Assembly: GCA_017455525.1 (NCBI GenBank)
Contig: JAFTAP010000076.1
Coordinates: 1 to 58,449, forward strand
Length of the DNA: 58,449 bases
From: Lachnospiraceae bacterium
GTDB taxonomy: Bacteria; Bacillota; Clostridia; Lachnospirales; Lachnospiraceae
Direction of reading: 5' to 3'
The position numbers and the translations under genes are program-made. Shown here piece after piece: positions 16,145 through 25,640 of the stretch (positions are counted from its first letter, which is position 1; each line of letters starts with the position of its first letter). The notes under the pieces were generated by a model. That model was not told the origin of the DNA and made no database searches. It saw only the letters and a list, made by a program, of their open reading frames with translations.

Positions 16145-17529
16145 TACCACCTCATCTTCTTAACCATCTCTATGAACTCACGGTTGCTGTGAGTACGGGA
16201 GAACAAGTCTATCAGCTTATCCGTAGCCTCTTCGGGCTTCATAGAATTAAAGGCCTTTCTTACTATGTCTATGCACTCAAGCTCCATCGGAGACAGAAGC
16301 AAGTCGTCTCTTCGTGTTGAAGACTTAGCAAGATCTATAGCAGGGAATACCCTCTTCTCCTGAAGCTTACGATCAAGAACCATCTCCATATTACCGGTTC
16401 CCTTGAACTCCTCGTAAACTACATCGTCCATCTTGCTTCCCGTATCTACAAGAGCCGTAGCAAGCACCGTGAGAGATCCGCCCTCTCTCATATTCCTCGC
16501 AGCTCCGAAGAATCTCTTAGGCATATGAAGCGCCGCAGGATCGAGACCGCCGGAGAGCGTCCTTCCTGAAGGCGGCACGGTAAGGTTATACGCCCTTGAA
16601 AGCCTCGTTATCGAATCAAGGAGTATCATAACGTCCCGTCTCGATTCCACGAGCCTTCTTGCCCTCTCTATCACCATCTCTGATACTCTCTTATGATGCT
16701 CGGGAAGCTCGTCGAAGGTAGAATAAATGACCTCGACATTACTGCCCTGTATTGATTCTTTTATATCCGTGACTTCTTCGGGACGCTCGTCTATGAGCAG
16801 GATGATAAGGTGCATCTCAGGATTGCATCTTGTTACCGCTTTTGCCACCGCTTTAAGAAGCGTGGTCTTGCCGGCCTTAGGCGGGGATACTATCATTCCC
16901 CTCTGTCCCTTTCCTATAGGGCTTATGAGATCCATTATGCGCATTGCGATATTATTATTTCCCATCTCAAGGTGGATACGCTCGTTGGGGAAGATAGGTG
17001 TCATGTCTTCGAAATTATATCTCGTAGCTGCCTCTGAAGGATGCATGCCGTTAATGCTCTTGACATAGAGCAGGGCGGAAAACTTCTCATTACCGGTCCT
17101 GATTCTCGTATTTCCTACCACGATATCGCCGGTCTTTAATCCGAAGCGACGTATCTGGCTCGGCGCCACATATACGTCATTCTCACCGGGCAGATAGTTC
17201 TCACATCGGATGAAGCCGTAGCCGTCCTGCATAACCTCCAGGATACCGTTAGCCACTATGCCGGAGTCGAGATCCTCCTTATCCTCGGGAAAGCTGTCCG
17301 CATCATAGGCCTCGACCGGCTCGCGCTTTCCTCCTGCATGCTCTACGCGTTTATCCTCCGCAGGCTTTACATGGCTCTCCTTCTGCTTATTCCCATCTTC
17401 CTTTTCAGCTTCAGTGGCAAGCAGCTCTATAAGCTCCGCCTTCTTCATCGTAGAGGTTCCCTTAAGCCCCTGTGACTTCGCAAGCTCCTTTAGCTGCACC
17501 AGTGGCAGCGTCGCTAATTTCTCTCTCAT
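16141..17529 (-). CDS. rho: Transcription termination factor Rho
   Basis: A 462-residue Rho, the hexameric RNA helicase that ends transcription. Residues 1-43 are the Rho N-terminal helical domain ([17 protein letters not shown]), 45-90 a charged linker, 93-160 the RNA-binding cold-shock domain ([24 protein letters not shown]), and the ATPase domain has P-loop [11 protein letters not shown] at 215-225 with [12 protein letters not shown] and [12 protein letters not shown] downstream. I place the start at ATG 17527-17529 because AAGGAAGGAG precedes it and the family begins here; the in-frame extension to 17712 looks like untranslated leader. That 180-base leader may carry autoregulation. It is divergent from the C39-like gene. 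Confidence 0.96.
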   Translation of the reverse strand: MREKLATLPLVQLKELAKSQGLKGTSTMKKAELIELLATEAEKEDGNKQKESHVKPAEDKRVEHAGGKREPVEAYDADSFPEDKEDLDSGIVANGILEVMQDGYGFIRCENYLPGENDVYVAPSQIRRFGLKTGDIVVGNTRIRTGNEKFSALLYVKSINGMHPSEAATRYNFEDMTPIFPNERIHLEMGNNNIAMRIMDLISPIGKGQRGMIVSPPKAGKTTLLKAVAKAVTRCNPEMHLIILLIDERPEEVTDIKESIQGSNVEVIYSTFDELPEHHKRVSEMVIERARRLVESRRDVMILLDSITRLSRAYNLTVPPSGRTLSGGLDPAALHMPKRFFGAARNMREGGSLTVLATALVDTGSKMDDVVYEEFKGTGNMEMVLDRKLQEKRVFPAIDLAKSSTRRDDLLLSPMELECIDIVRKAFNSMKPEEATDKLIDLFSRTHSNREFIEMVKKMRWY

Positions 17530-17710
17530 AAACTCCTTCCTTTTTGCGTTATTTTTATATTTAGTTTGTTTACTGTAGCTTTTATCTCTGGTTTTCTCTA
17601 TTTGATTATCTCTGTCTGGTATATATTTTGATTTGATATAAGACACAGTCCTTATACCCGGAAAAATATTAAAATTTGACCTGACATCTTTTGTATGATA
17701 CAACGAAGAC

Positions 17711-18319
17711 ATGAATAATGCAAGTACAAAAATAAATCACCATACCAATCGCACGGCAGATACGAGGCAGGTGCATAGTCAGCCAGACGGTCTTAATATA
17801 AATCCCTCATACAGCTTCCACAGCACGGGAGAATTCGGCAGGGGCTTTTATAGGAATCACTGCGGACCGACGGCGATAACCAATCTTATCGTAACTGCCC
17901 GTCAGTCTCAGAGAGGACAGATTCTCACGTCCGATGAAGTAAGGGATATATTCGAGAATGTAGCCTCGCTTGGAAGGCACCGCCTCGTATACAACAGGAG
18001 ATACGGAACAACCGACTTCTTCCTATGGTTCTATGTAAAGGCCGCTTTTAAGAAGCTTGGCGCAGATACGCTGCTGCGTCCTGTAATGAGGCATACTCTG
18101 AGCGCTTCAAATGCGAGAAGGATCTTATCAAAAGGAAGCTTCCTATTAATAGAGCTCTTCGGTCATCCCAAGTACGGATGGCATCAGATGGTCGTATATG
18201 ATGTAAGCGATGACGGTCTGTTCGTAACAGCGGACGGCTTCAGCCCCGCTCCCGTGTTGCTTGATGACGTAAGCATTGGCAGGGGGCTTTTCCTTGAAAT
18301 AAGAACTGTCCAAGAATAA
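17711..18319 (+). CDS. C39-like cysteine peptidase family protein
   Basis: A 202-residue cytoplasmic-looking protein of the C39/papain-like fold. The likely nucleophile is C51 in RNHCGPTAITNLI, with H158 in GWHQMVVYDV and D175 in FVTADGF as the other catalytic residues. C39-like proteins outside bacteriocin transporters are often of unknown role, acting on peptides or cell-wall crosslinks. There is no signal peptide and no clear ribosome site before the ATG. A possible promoter, TTGACC with TACAAC at 17 bases, would start transcription only a few bases upstream of the ATG. The gene is divergent from rho and followed by convergent malic enzyme. Confidence 0.82.
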   Translation: MNNASTKINHHTNRTADTRQVHSQPDGLNINPSYSFHSTGEFGRGFYRNHCGPTAITNLIVTARQSQRGQILTSDEVRDIFENVASLGRHRLVYNRRYGTTDFFLWFYVKAAFKKLGADTLLRPVMRHTLSASNARRILSKGSFLLIELFGHPKYGWHQMVVYDVSDDGLFVTADGFSPAPVLLDDVSIGRGLFLEIRTVQE

Positions 18320-18374
18320 ATGTAATCTCAAATCTAAGATAGTAGCCGGTCGTTCTATGCCAGCCGCATCCGTC

Positions 18375-19529
18375 CTATATGTGTTTCTTCACGGCTTCAG
18401 CTACAGCATCAGCCACTCTCGGATCGAAGGCCTCCGGCATTATAAAGTCCTCATTAAGCTCTTCGTCAGATACGAGAGACGCTATAGTCTCAGCTGCCGC
18501 AAGCTTCATTTCCTCGGTTATCTGCTCCGCCCTTCCCTCTAAGGCTCCCTTGAATATGCCGGGGAAGGCCACGACATTATTTATCTGATTAGGGAAATCA
18601 GAACGCCCCGTGCCGACTATCCTGGCCCCGGCTTCCTTCGCCTTATCGGGCATTATCTCCGGTATGGGGTTAGCCATTGCAAAGATTATCGCATCCTTAT
18701 TCATGGAGCGCACCATGTCCTGTGTCACGGAATCGGGCGCAGACACTCCTATGAATATATCCGCTCCCTTCATGGCGTCCGCAAGGTTTCCGCTCACATC
18801 CCTCGGATTAGTGACCTCAAGCATTTCTTTCTTTATCCAGTTAAGCGAGGCTTCATTGCGGGACTTGCTTATGACTCCGCTCCTGTCGCAGAGTATCACA
18901 TCCTTGAAGCCATAAGATAATAAAAGCTTTGTTATCGCTATCCCCGCTGCCCCTGAGCCGTTCACGGCTATACGGCATTCCTCCTTCTTCTTTCCCGTGA
19001 TCTTAAGCGCATTTATTATGGCTGAGAGCACGACTATCGCAGTGCCGTGCTGATCGTCATGGAAGACAGGTATTTTAAGGGTTTCCTTAAGTCTTCTTTC
19101 TATCTCGAAGCATCTCGGAGCGGATATGTCCTCAAGGTTGATGCCGCCATAGGACGGCGCAAGCCATGTGACAGCCTTTACTATCTCATCCGTATCCTGC
19201 GTGTCAAGGCAGATTGGGACAGCGTTCACGCCTCCGAATTCCTTGAATAAGACCGCCTTTCCCTCCATGACAGGCATAGCAGCCTCGGGCCCTATGTTTC
19301 CTAAGCCCAGCACGGCGGAGCCATCGGACACCACGGCTATAGTGTTCTGCTTCATCGTATACTTATAAGCAAGCTCCTTATCCTCAGCTATCTTCCTACA
19401 TGGCTCTGCCACTCCCGGAGTATAGGCAAGAGCAAGGTCTTCCCTCGTATTCACGTGAGCCTTCGCCTCCGTAGAAAGCTTCCCTTTCCACTCCTCATGA
19501 AGCTTCAGTGCTTTTTCATTCATATCCAT
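18375..19529 (-). CDS. NAD(P)-dependent malic enzyme
   Basis: A 384-residue malic enzyme of the short bacterial type, decarboxylating malate to pyruvate with NAD(P)+ and divalent metal. The N-terminal domain has [13 protein letters not shown] (residues about 29-41) with the catalytic Tyr, then [28 protein letters not shown] near residue 156 and the nucleotide fold with [15 protein letters not shown] follow. No phosphotransacetylase extension is present. It stands alone between the C39-like gene and the min operon terminator. GGAG lies 9 to 10 bases before the ATG. Confidence 0.95.
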   Translation of the reverse strand: MDMNEKALKLHEEWKGKLSTEAKAHVNTREDLALAYTPGVAEPCRKIAEDKELAYKYTMKQNTIAVVSDGSAVLGLGNIGPEAAMPVMEGKAVLFKEFGGVNAVPICLDTQDTDEIVKAVTWLAPSYGGINLEDISAPRCFEIERRLKETLKIPVFHDDQHGTAIVVLSAIINALKITGKKKEECRIAVNGSGAAGIAITKLLLSYGFKDVILCDRSGVISKSRNEASLNWIKKEMLEVTNPRDVSGNLADAMKGADIFIGVSAPDSVTQDMVRSMNKDAIIFAMANPIPEIMPDKAKEAGARIVGTGRSDFPNQINNVVAFPGIFKGALEGRAEQITEEMKLAAAETIASLVSDEELNEDFIMPEAFDPRVADAVAEAVKKHI

Positions 19530-19550
19530 GTTCTTATGCTCCTCTATACA

Positions 19551-19584
19551 AAGGAAGCCTGACCAAAAGATGTCGGGCTTCCTT
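19551..19584 (-). terminator. Terminator after minE
   Basis: Stem with 9-base perfect outer arms (AAGGAAGCC at 19551-19559 and GGCTTCCTT at 19576-19584) and further pairing inside, between minE and the malic enzyme gene. The T-run on the minus strand is short, so it may be weak. Confidence 0.65.
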
Positions 19585-19591
19585 AATAATA

Positions 19592-19867
19592 TCAGTTCCT
19601 CTGTCTGATAGTCCTGATGGGTATGTTCGCAAAGAGAGCTGGACCGCTTCTCTCGTCGAGCCCGTCGCCCTCAGACTGCGTTATCTTGATATCAAGCCCG
19701 TCCTGGTCTATCTCCACGTACTTAGACAGCACCTCTATGATATCGTTCTTTATTCTCTCCATTATCTCAGGCGAGCAGGCCGACCTGTCGGACACCAGCA
19801 CAAGCTTAAGCCTGTCCTTTGCCGTCTCGCCTGATGACTTTCTCTTAAAAAAATCACCAAATGACAT
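19592..19867 (-). CDS. minE: Cell division topological specificity factor MinE
   Basis: A 91-residue MinE. It stimulates MinD ATPase and drives pole-to-pole oscillation that confines the division inhibitor to the cell ends. The N-terminal membrane/MinD-binding helix region is MSFGDFFKRKSSGETAKDRLKLVLVSDR, and the dimerisation domain contains IKNDIIEVLSKYVEID and a final strand LFANIPIRTIR. It is the last gene of minCDE, 13 bases after minD. Its presence with MinD and MinC implies an oscillating rather than DivIVA-only Min system. Confidence 0.96.
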   Translation of the reverse strand: MSFGDFFKRKSSGETAKDRLKLVLVSDRSACSPEIMERIKNDIIEVLSKYVEIDQDGLDIKITQSEGDGLDERSGPALFANIPIRTIRQRN

Positions 19868-19880
19868 GACCGCCTCCTGC

Positions 19881-20663
19881 TCAGTTCTTCCCGAAAAGCT
19901 TTGCGAAGAAGCCCTTCTTCCTCTTTAACTCAAGGTATGGTACTTCCTCGCCCAGTATCCTGTGGCATATATTTATATAAGCCTGTCCCGCAAGCGACTC
20001 GTCCCCCGCAAGCGGCTCACCGTTATTCGTTGCTACTACTATCTGTTCGTCATCAGGCACGACTCCGATAAGCTTGATGCCAAGAACCTCTACGACATCA
20101 TCCGCACTCATCATGTCGCCCCGCTCTACCATATCAGAGCGAAGCCTGTTCACGACAAGCCTCACGTCCTGCATCTCATTTGCTTCTAAAAGCCCTATGA
20201 TGCGATCCGCATCTCTTACCGCCGATACCTCGGGAGTCGTGACGATTATCGCCCTGTCAGCTCCCGCTATGGCGTTCTTAAAGCCCTGCTCTATGCCTGC
20301 CGGAGAATCCATGATGACATAGTCGAATTCCTCCTTGAGTTCCTTCGCGACCTTCTCCATCTGCTCAGGAGTGACGGCTGACTTATCCCTCGTCTGCGCC
20401 GCAGGAAGCAGGCATAAGCCCTCATACCTCTTATCCTTGATAAGCGCCTGCTTCAGCTTACAATTGCCCTCAACCACGTCCACGACATTGTAGACTATCC
20501 TGTTCTCAAGTCCCAGTACCACGTCGAGATTCCTGAGTCCTATATCGGTGTCAACAAGGACTACCTTCTTGCCAAGCTTCGCAAGCCCCGTGCCGATATT
20601 CGCCGTAGTCGTTGTCTTGCCTACTCCGCCCTTTCCTGACGTGATGACGATTACTTCTCCCAT
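19881..20663 (-). CDS. minD: Septum site-determining ATPase MinD
   Basis: A 260-residue MinD. The deviant Walker A SGKGGVGKTTTT is at residues 9-20, LVDTDIGLRNLD at 36-47 is the switch region, and VIMDSPAGIEQGF is the Walker B-like region. The C-terminus KKGFFAKLFGKN is the amphipathic membrane-targeting helix. It recruits MinC to the membrane and is released by MinE. It lies between minC (41 bases upstream) and minE. Confidence 0.97.
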   Translation of the reverse strand: MGEVIVITSGKGGVGKTTTTANIGTGLAKLGKKVVLVDTDIGLRNLDVVLGLENRIVYNVVDVVEGNCKLKQALIKDKRYEGLCLLPAAQTRDKSAVTPEQMEKVAKELKEEFDYVIMDSPAGIEQGFKNAIAGADRAIIVTTPEVSAVRDADRIIGLLEANEMQDVRLVVNRLRSDMVERGDMMSADDVVEVLGIKLIGVVPDDEQIVVATNNGEPLAGDESLAGQAYINICHRILGEEVPYLELKRKKGFFAKLFGKN

Positions 20664-20704
20664 TTCTTCCTCCCAGTGTTACCTTTACTAAGCTCTATGG
20701 CTTT

Positions 20705-21547
20705 TCATTCTTTATCCGTGCTGCCCTTTACCGTATCTGCTGCTTCACTGCCCGCAGCCACATTTGCGCTGACTCTTTTTTTCTTATAGAATTTATTCTG
20801 CCTCACAAGGTCGCTGTCAAGATCAGCTATCACTATATGTCCTTCAGAAATAAGAGCAACCTCCGGCGGACGTACCTCTTTCTTATTGAATAATCCCTTC
20901 TTCTGTTTCGGAGCACTGTCTGCGGCTATAGCCATCGCCTCCGATATGCGAAGCTGTATAGGATCCATCTCCATTGCGAAAATAAAAGCGTCAGGATCGC
21001 CGTACGCTCCTGCATCCGCATTGCCCTGCAGCGCGCCTAATACGAATACGCAACCTCCGGCGGTGACAGTAGCGCCGGGCTTCACATCGCCTATTACCAT
21101 AACAGAACCCGGAGACTCTATATTAGCTCCGGACCTTAAGTTCCCCATGATGACCCGGCAGTTCATAGGATCGACTGCTGCCTGAAGCGTCTCTATGGTC
21201 TTGGCCATCTGCTCCCGCTCTTTCTTAAGTGCGGCAAGCTCCTTCTCATGCCCCGGATCAGGTCCAAGGAGCTTCTCAAACTTATCCTCAAGCTCGGGAT
21301 TTTCAAGCACCACACCCTCGCACTTCACCTTGGTATTCTCGGCAAGAAGCATGAGAACCTGCCCTGCCTCCTGCTCTGATATCTTGCGTCCTTCGATGGA
21401 AAGTATCAGGTGCTTATTCCCCAGAAATTCCGATGCGTTCTTAAATTTATCCTCTACCGCAGGAAGCAGCGCCGCGAATTCCCCGTTTTCGGGAAGCCTC
21501 AGCACTATCCCTGATTTCACGCCCTTGAGCGTGACTTTTTCTGCCAT
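20705..21547 (-). CDS. minC: Septum site-determining protein MinC
   Basis: A 280-residue MinC. The C-terminal beta-helix domain is clear (CRVIMGNLRSGANIESPGSVMVIGDVKPGATVTAGGCVFVLGALQGNADAGAYGDPDAFIFA, described here as residues about 132-190). The N-terminal domain that blocks FtsZ assembly is less conserved. After the beta-helix a 90-residue Lys/Ala-rich tail extends beyond usual MinC length. AAGGAGAT precedes the ATG. It heads minCDE; hairpin array B separates it from the polysaccharide operon upstream. Confidence 0.93.
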   Translation of the reverse strand: MAEKVTLKGVKSGIVLRLPENGEFAALLPAVEDKFKNASEFLGNKHLILSIEGRKISEQEAGQVLMLLAENTKVKCEGVVLENPELEDKFEKLLGPDPGHEKELAALKKEREQMAKTIETLQAAVDPMNCRVIMGNLRSGANIESPGSVMVIGDVKPGATVTAGGCVFVLGALQGNADAGAYGDPDAFIFAMEMDPIQLRISEAMAIAADSAPKQKKGLFNKKEVRPPEVALISEGHIVIADLDSDLVRQNKFYKKKRVSANVAAGSEAADTVKGSTDKE

Positions 21548-21607
21548 TGGTATCTCCTTGTTAAAAACCGGAATTCACTTCTATACAAGCTACTTCCTTC
21601 GGGATGC

Positions 21608-21750
21608 TGATGCGCATAGCGCATCAAAGCGCATCCATAAAACATCCACTGGATGTTTTACCATGTCTGTGCAGGTCATTCAGTGCCAAATCGAATTGTG
21701 CAAGCACATTCGGTTTGGCATCGCATGACCTTTGGGTATCATATACCAAA
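21608..21750. repeat. Hairpin array B
   Basis: Consecutive inverted repeats fill the gap between the last polysaccharide gene and minC. They are TGATGCGC/GCGCATCA (21608-21626), TAAAACATCC/GGATGTTTTA with a 3-base loop (21638-21660), a nested long hairpin bounded by AGGTCAT and ATGACCT (21673-21731) with inner arms TGCCAAA/TTTGGCA and TGTG/CACA, and a bulged repeat TTTGGGTAT/ATACCAAA (21731-21750). The rest of the 284-base gap shows no gene. Confidence 0.8.
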
Positions 21751-21831
21751 ACCAGCGTTATTGAAAACTACAAGATGTGGTATACAAAGCCGGAAAACAT
21801 GCGTAGTAACATAAAAAGTTTACATTAATCG

Positions 21832-23964
21832 TCACATCACCATCGGTGCAGGCGAAGCCTTCAGGGTAAAGTTACTATAATCAAGGCTGAAATTCGGGTT
21901 GAAGTAGGGATCGCCTTTTTCAAGGTCTTCCGCCCATTTCTTACGGAACGCCTCGGATTCCTGCTCGTAACGTGAAGCCCTGTCGGCATCCTCTCCGCTA
22001 ACATCGGAACCACGGCTTGCGGACTCATAATGGAAAAGCTCCGCAAACGGCGTGAATACATTAACTCTCCCCATATGACGGAGCTTGAGGCACAGATCCA
22101 CATCATTAAGCGCGACCGCAAAGTCCTCGTCAAGTCCTCCGCAAGCATCAAGATCAGCTTTTGAAGCCATAAGACAGGCTCCGGTAACAGCCGTAAAATT
22201 CTGTGCATAGCAGAGACGTCCCATATATCCGAGATTCGTGCTTGCAAGCTTATAATGCACATGTCCCGCAGTCCTGTGTGCGCCAAGTCCTATGACTACC
22301 CCCGCATGCTGTATGGAATGATCGGGGTAATAAAGCTTACATCCGACTGCTCCGACATCAGGACGCTGCGCATACATCATAAGCTCCTCTATCCAGCTTC
22401 TCGTTATTACCTCGGTATCATTATTAAGCAATATCAGATACTCGCCCGAAGAAGCCTTGACTCCCTTATTTATAAGCTCTGAATAATTAAACTTATCCTG
22501 TGATACATCGATGATCTTAATACAAGGTGCTTTCTTAAGCTCCTCATAATAATCCCTTATTCCCCGCGATGTGCTTCCGTTCTCTACGACCACTATCTCA
22601 TAATTCTCATAAGAGGTCCTCGTGAGGATAGAATCAATGCAGCGCCTAAGGTCGTCCTCATGCTCCCTGTTAGGTATGACTATCGAAACCAAGGGCCTTG
22701 CGACAAGCCTGTATCTTATCCTGAATATGGTCGCAAAAGCTTTAGAGCTTTCTATCTCAAAGCCTGTGAAGCCGTCACTTTCAAGTGATGATGCAACCGC
22801 CTTCTTCGCAGCGTTTATCGCATAAGTCTTTGCGTTTATATCAGCGGCGGTAGACCCCGCATGGCTTCTCCAGTAATACAGTATGTGCGGCACATGAACC
22901 ACGCCGTCCCCATGTTTTATGGCCTCATGCGTAAGCCTTAATATCAGGTCGTGATCCTGACTTCCGTCGCACTCTGAGCGGAACTTCCCGACCCTATCCA
23001 CAAGCTCCCTCTTGAAAGCAGATAAATGACAGATATAGTTATTCGCCCTTAAGTTATCAGGCGCAAAATCAGGCTTAAAATGAAGCGTCACCATGTCATT
23101 TATTGACTCTCCCTTAAAGGTTGCCTCATCTGAATAAATAAACCATGCGTCCTTATCCTCAAGCACCTTCATATACTCATAAAATGCTGACGGATGGAGC
23201 AGGTCGTCATGATCCATAAGCGCATAATAATCCCCGGTCGCAAGTTCAAAGCAGGCGTTAGTATTCTCGGAAATTCCGCCGTTGTGGTCAAGCTTTTTAT
23301 ATTTTATCCTGCTTTTACCGGGCTTACCATCACCAAAGCTCCACCCCTCATCCTTCGATGCATACTCCGCAACTATCTCTCCGACATAGCTGTGCTCCTC
23401 GTCCGAGCCATCGGCAAAGCACAGCTCCCATCCACCGTATATCTGCGCCTCAACGGAATCCAGAAGCTCACGCAAGAATTTCTCCGGCGTATTATATAAG
23501 GGAACGAGAATAGAAAATACATGCTTCTTCGTAAACTCATGCGCTTTCGCTTTAGCCTTTTCAAGCTCCTCACCCTTTAAGAAGCTCTCCGTGCCGTGAT
23601 ACTTATACGCAGCCCGCTCGATCCTCTTTGACTTGATCTTCCGACGGACTTCAGAAAAAGAGCCGAGCCTTTTTATCCTTATGCACGCATTCTTAAAATG
23701 CGACCATGCAAGACGGAAGGGCCATATGATGCGATAGATAAGGCTGTTCTTTAAGTTGTCCCATTTAAGGGACAGCTCGGCATGCTCTGCTTCAAGGTCC
23801 GTAAGCTCACGGGTAAGCTTCTCGTTCTTCTCTTTCTCTTTTTCATACAGGCCTTTATAAAAAGCAAGCATCTTACCGGCATCAGTCGTGCCTGCGCTAT
23901 CTGCCTTATTGCTATCCATAGTCATCAAATCCTTTGTGTTCAGATCTCTATTTTCTTCTGACAT
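21832..23964 (-). CDS. Two-domain family 2 glycosyltransferase
   Basis: A 710-residue protein with an N-terminal coiled coil (residues about 30-75) followed by two GT-A glycosyltransferase family 2 domains. The first begins FSILVPLYNTPEKFLRELLDS and contains the DHDD metal-binding motif. The second begins PLVSIVIPNREHEDDLRRCID and contains LLNNDTEVI and a later GLDEDFAVALNDVDL. Such twin-domain enzymes add two sugars in sequence during rhamnan or O-antigen-like chain synthesis. It is the last gene of the polysaccharide operon and overlaps the preceding glycosyltransferase by 25 bases. Donor sugars cannot be read from sequence; dTDP-rhamnose is plausible for at least one domain. Confidence 0.92.
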   Translation of the reverse strand: MSEENRDLNTKDLMTMDSNKADSAGTTDAGKMLAFYKGLYEKEKEKNEKLTRELTDLEAEHAELSLKWDNLKNSLIYRIIWPFRLAWSHFKNACIRIKRLGSFSEVRRKIKSKRIERAAYKYHGTESFLKGEELEKAKAKAHEFTKKHVFSILVPLYNTPEKFLRELLDSVEAQIYGGWELCFADGSDEEHSYVGEIVAEYASKDEGWSFGDGKPGKSRIKYKKLDHNGGISENTNACFELATGDYYALMDHDDLLHPSAFYEYMKVLEDKDAWFIYSDEATFKGESINDMVTLHFKPDFAPDNLRANNYICHLSAFKRELVDRVGKFRSECDGSQDHDLILRLTHEAIKHGDGVVHVPHILYYWRSHAGSTAADINAKTYAINAAKKAVASSLESDGFTGFEIESSKAFATIFRIRYRLVARPLVSIVIPNREHEDDLRRCIDSILTRTSYENYEIVVVENGSTSRGIRDYYEELKKAPCIKIIDVSQDKFNYSELINKGVKASSGEYLILLNNDTEVITRSWIEELMMYAQRPDVGAVGCKLYYPDHSIQHAGVVIGLGAHRTAGHVHYKLASTNLGYMGRLCYAQNFTAVTGACLMASKADLDACGGLDEDFAVALNDVDLCLKLRHMGRVNVFTPFAELFHYESASRGSDVSGEDADRASRYEQESEAFRKKWAEDLEKGDPYFNPNFSLDYSNFTLKASPAPMVM

Positions 23965-25640
23965 TCCTCGTCACCCTTGTATATTTTTCCACTTCTGCTG
24001 GAAAGCGCAGGATAAGCCGTCACTTCTCCTTTTATTCCAAGCCTTTTCATCTCGCCTGCCGGTATCCGTGCGATAAAGCCTGAATCCGCACTCTTCTTAA
24101 ACTTCGGGAAGACATCTCCGACGTCCGCTCTCCGCATAGGAAAAGCCTCCGCCGCATACCGCTTGCCGTCACACTCTAAAACAATGCACGGAGCAAGTTT
24201 CCCCCTGCCCTCTCTGAATACCCAGCCTAACGCCTCATAGAAATCCTCATTCCCGTAAGCGTCCGATAAATGGTACTCTATACTGTCCAGGGAGCCGTGC
24301 AAGCGCTTCTTATTCTTCGCTTTTCTATACATGACATTTACATCTGACATGCCCGCGAGCTCCCACTCATAGGGCAGGTTTATATCAAAGTCAAGCGAGT
24401 ACGGCGATAAGTTCTTATTCAGATAAGAATCGCCCGCATCTACGATATCCCCGTGCTTTGATATGAAATAAACCCTCTCCCGCTTCAGCCTCTCATAAGC
24501 CTCTCTGTTCTTCCTGTCATCCTTCCTTGTAGCTCCCTCATAATGTATCAGATGATGAGAGTTCATGCACACATTATTATATCCTTTTTCATATAGCCTC
24601 ATGCAGAGATCCACATCATTATAAGCCACGGGAAGCTTCACATCAAAGCCCCCTATGGAATCAAACCGGTCACGCCTTACCGCAAGACACGCCCCCGTTA
24701 CTGCCAGCGCATTTATATCATGGTCGCTGTAGCCGTAGTAATAAACATCATCCCTGTACCCCTGCAGCTTATGCGAAGGTCCCGTATGAAGCAGCGCTAT
24801 CCCGCAATGCTGTATCCTGTCCTCCTTCGGGTACAAAAGCTTTATCCCAACTGCCCCCGCATCGTCCGCAGAAGCCCTCGAAGCCAGCCTCTCCAGCACT
24901 CCCTTCTCCGATCCGGGCACCTCTATGTCGTCATTCATAAAGATAAGTATGTCTCCATGTGCCTTTGACGCACCGTAATTATTTAATTCAGAATAATTAA
25001 AATCAGACGGCTCATAATAATAGCTGATCCCAAGCTCGGCACATATCTCCTCATACCTCCGCCTCGCTCCGTCCTCGCTCCCGTTATCCACGAGTATCAA
25101 TTCGCAGTCATCGGTAAGAAGAGAAGCCCGCACGGTCTTAACGCAGCGGGAAAGCATATCGGGATTATCCTTTGAGAGCAGGATCACGGAAATCTTCCCA
25201 TGAAACTTATCAAAGAAAGGATCCGCCTCTGCCCTGTCCGGAACCGCCCTCTCCCTTCTCCTGTGATAAAGCGCCTTCTCAATATGGCACACCTTATCCC
25301 TCTCAAAAGAATAAAGGGCATCCTCTTCCCTGCCCTTTTTCACTGCTATCATCCCTGATATATATCCAAGGCTTCTCTCATTTTCCGGAGAGTACCCCGG
25401 CTTAAAATAAGGACGCATCCGCTCATGATCCCGCACCACGTCCTCATCACAATAGATCAGATCGTAGTCGCCTTTATCTGCCGCCATAGCAAACTGCGCT
25501 ATGGCATCGGGATCGGGAATATGATCGTCGCTGTCGTATATTATGGTGTAGGCTTCATTAAACCTGTCCAGCACATGACGCTCAGGCTTCACGCCCCGCC
25601 ATTTCTCATTCCGCTCTATGTACCACAGGTACCTTGACAT
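23940..25640 (-). CDS. Family 2 glycosyltransferase with one full and one partial domain
   Basis: A 566-residue protein. It opens midway through a GT2 fold: YTIIYDSDDHIPDPDAIAQ is the acceptor-side metal motif region, but the nucleotide-binding first half is missing. A complete GT2 domain follows from about residue 150 (ISVILLSKDNPDMLSRCVKT, LILVDNGSEDGARRRYEE, IFMNDDIEV, then PVAYNDVDLCMRLYEKGY). The last 130 residues are a separate domain with LHGSLDSIEYHLSD that I do not recognise. A good ribosome site (AAGGAAT) precedes the ATG, which overlaps the end of the methyltransferase-kinase gene by 35 bases. The second domain is probably the working transferase. Confidence 0.9.
   Translation of the reverse strand: MSRYLWYIERNEKWRGVKPERHVLDRFNEAYTIIYDSDDHIPDPDAIAQFAMAADKGDYDLIYCDEDVVRDHERMRPYFKPGYSPENERSLGYISGMIAVKKGREEDALYSFERDKVCHIEKALYHRRRERAVPDRAEADPFFDKFHGKISVILLSKDNPDMLSRCVKTVRASLLTDDCELILVDNGSEDGARRRYEEICAELGISYYYEPSDFNYSELNNYGASKAHGDILIFMNDDIEVPGSEKGVLERLASRASADDAGAVGIKLLYPKEDRIQHCGIALLHTGPSHKLQGYRDDVYYYGYSDHDINALAVTGACLAVRRDRFDSIGGFDVKLPVAYNDVDLCMRLYEKGYNNVCMNSHHLIHYEGATRKDDRKNREAYERLKRERVYFISKHGDIVDAGDSYLNKNLSPYSLDFDINLPYEWELAGMSDVNVMYRKAKNKKRLHGSLDSIEYHLSDAYGNEDFYEALGWVFREGRGKLAPCIVLECDGKRYAAEAFPMRRADVGDVFPKFKKSADSGFIARIPAGEMKRLGIKGEVTAYPALSSRSGKIYKGDEECQKKIEI

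Noticed and set aside
17530-17712. In-frame extension of rho that would add 61 residues at the N-terminus
   Set aside because: No ribosome site lies near 17712, while AAGGAAGGAG precedes ATG 17527-17529, where the Rho family begins. The extension is treated as leader.
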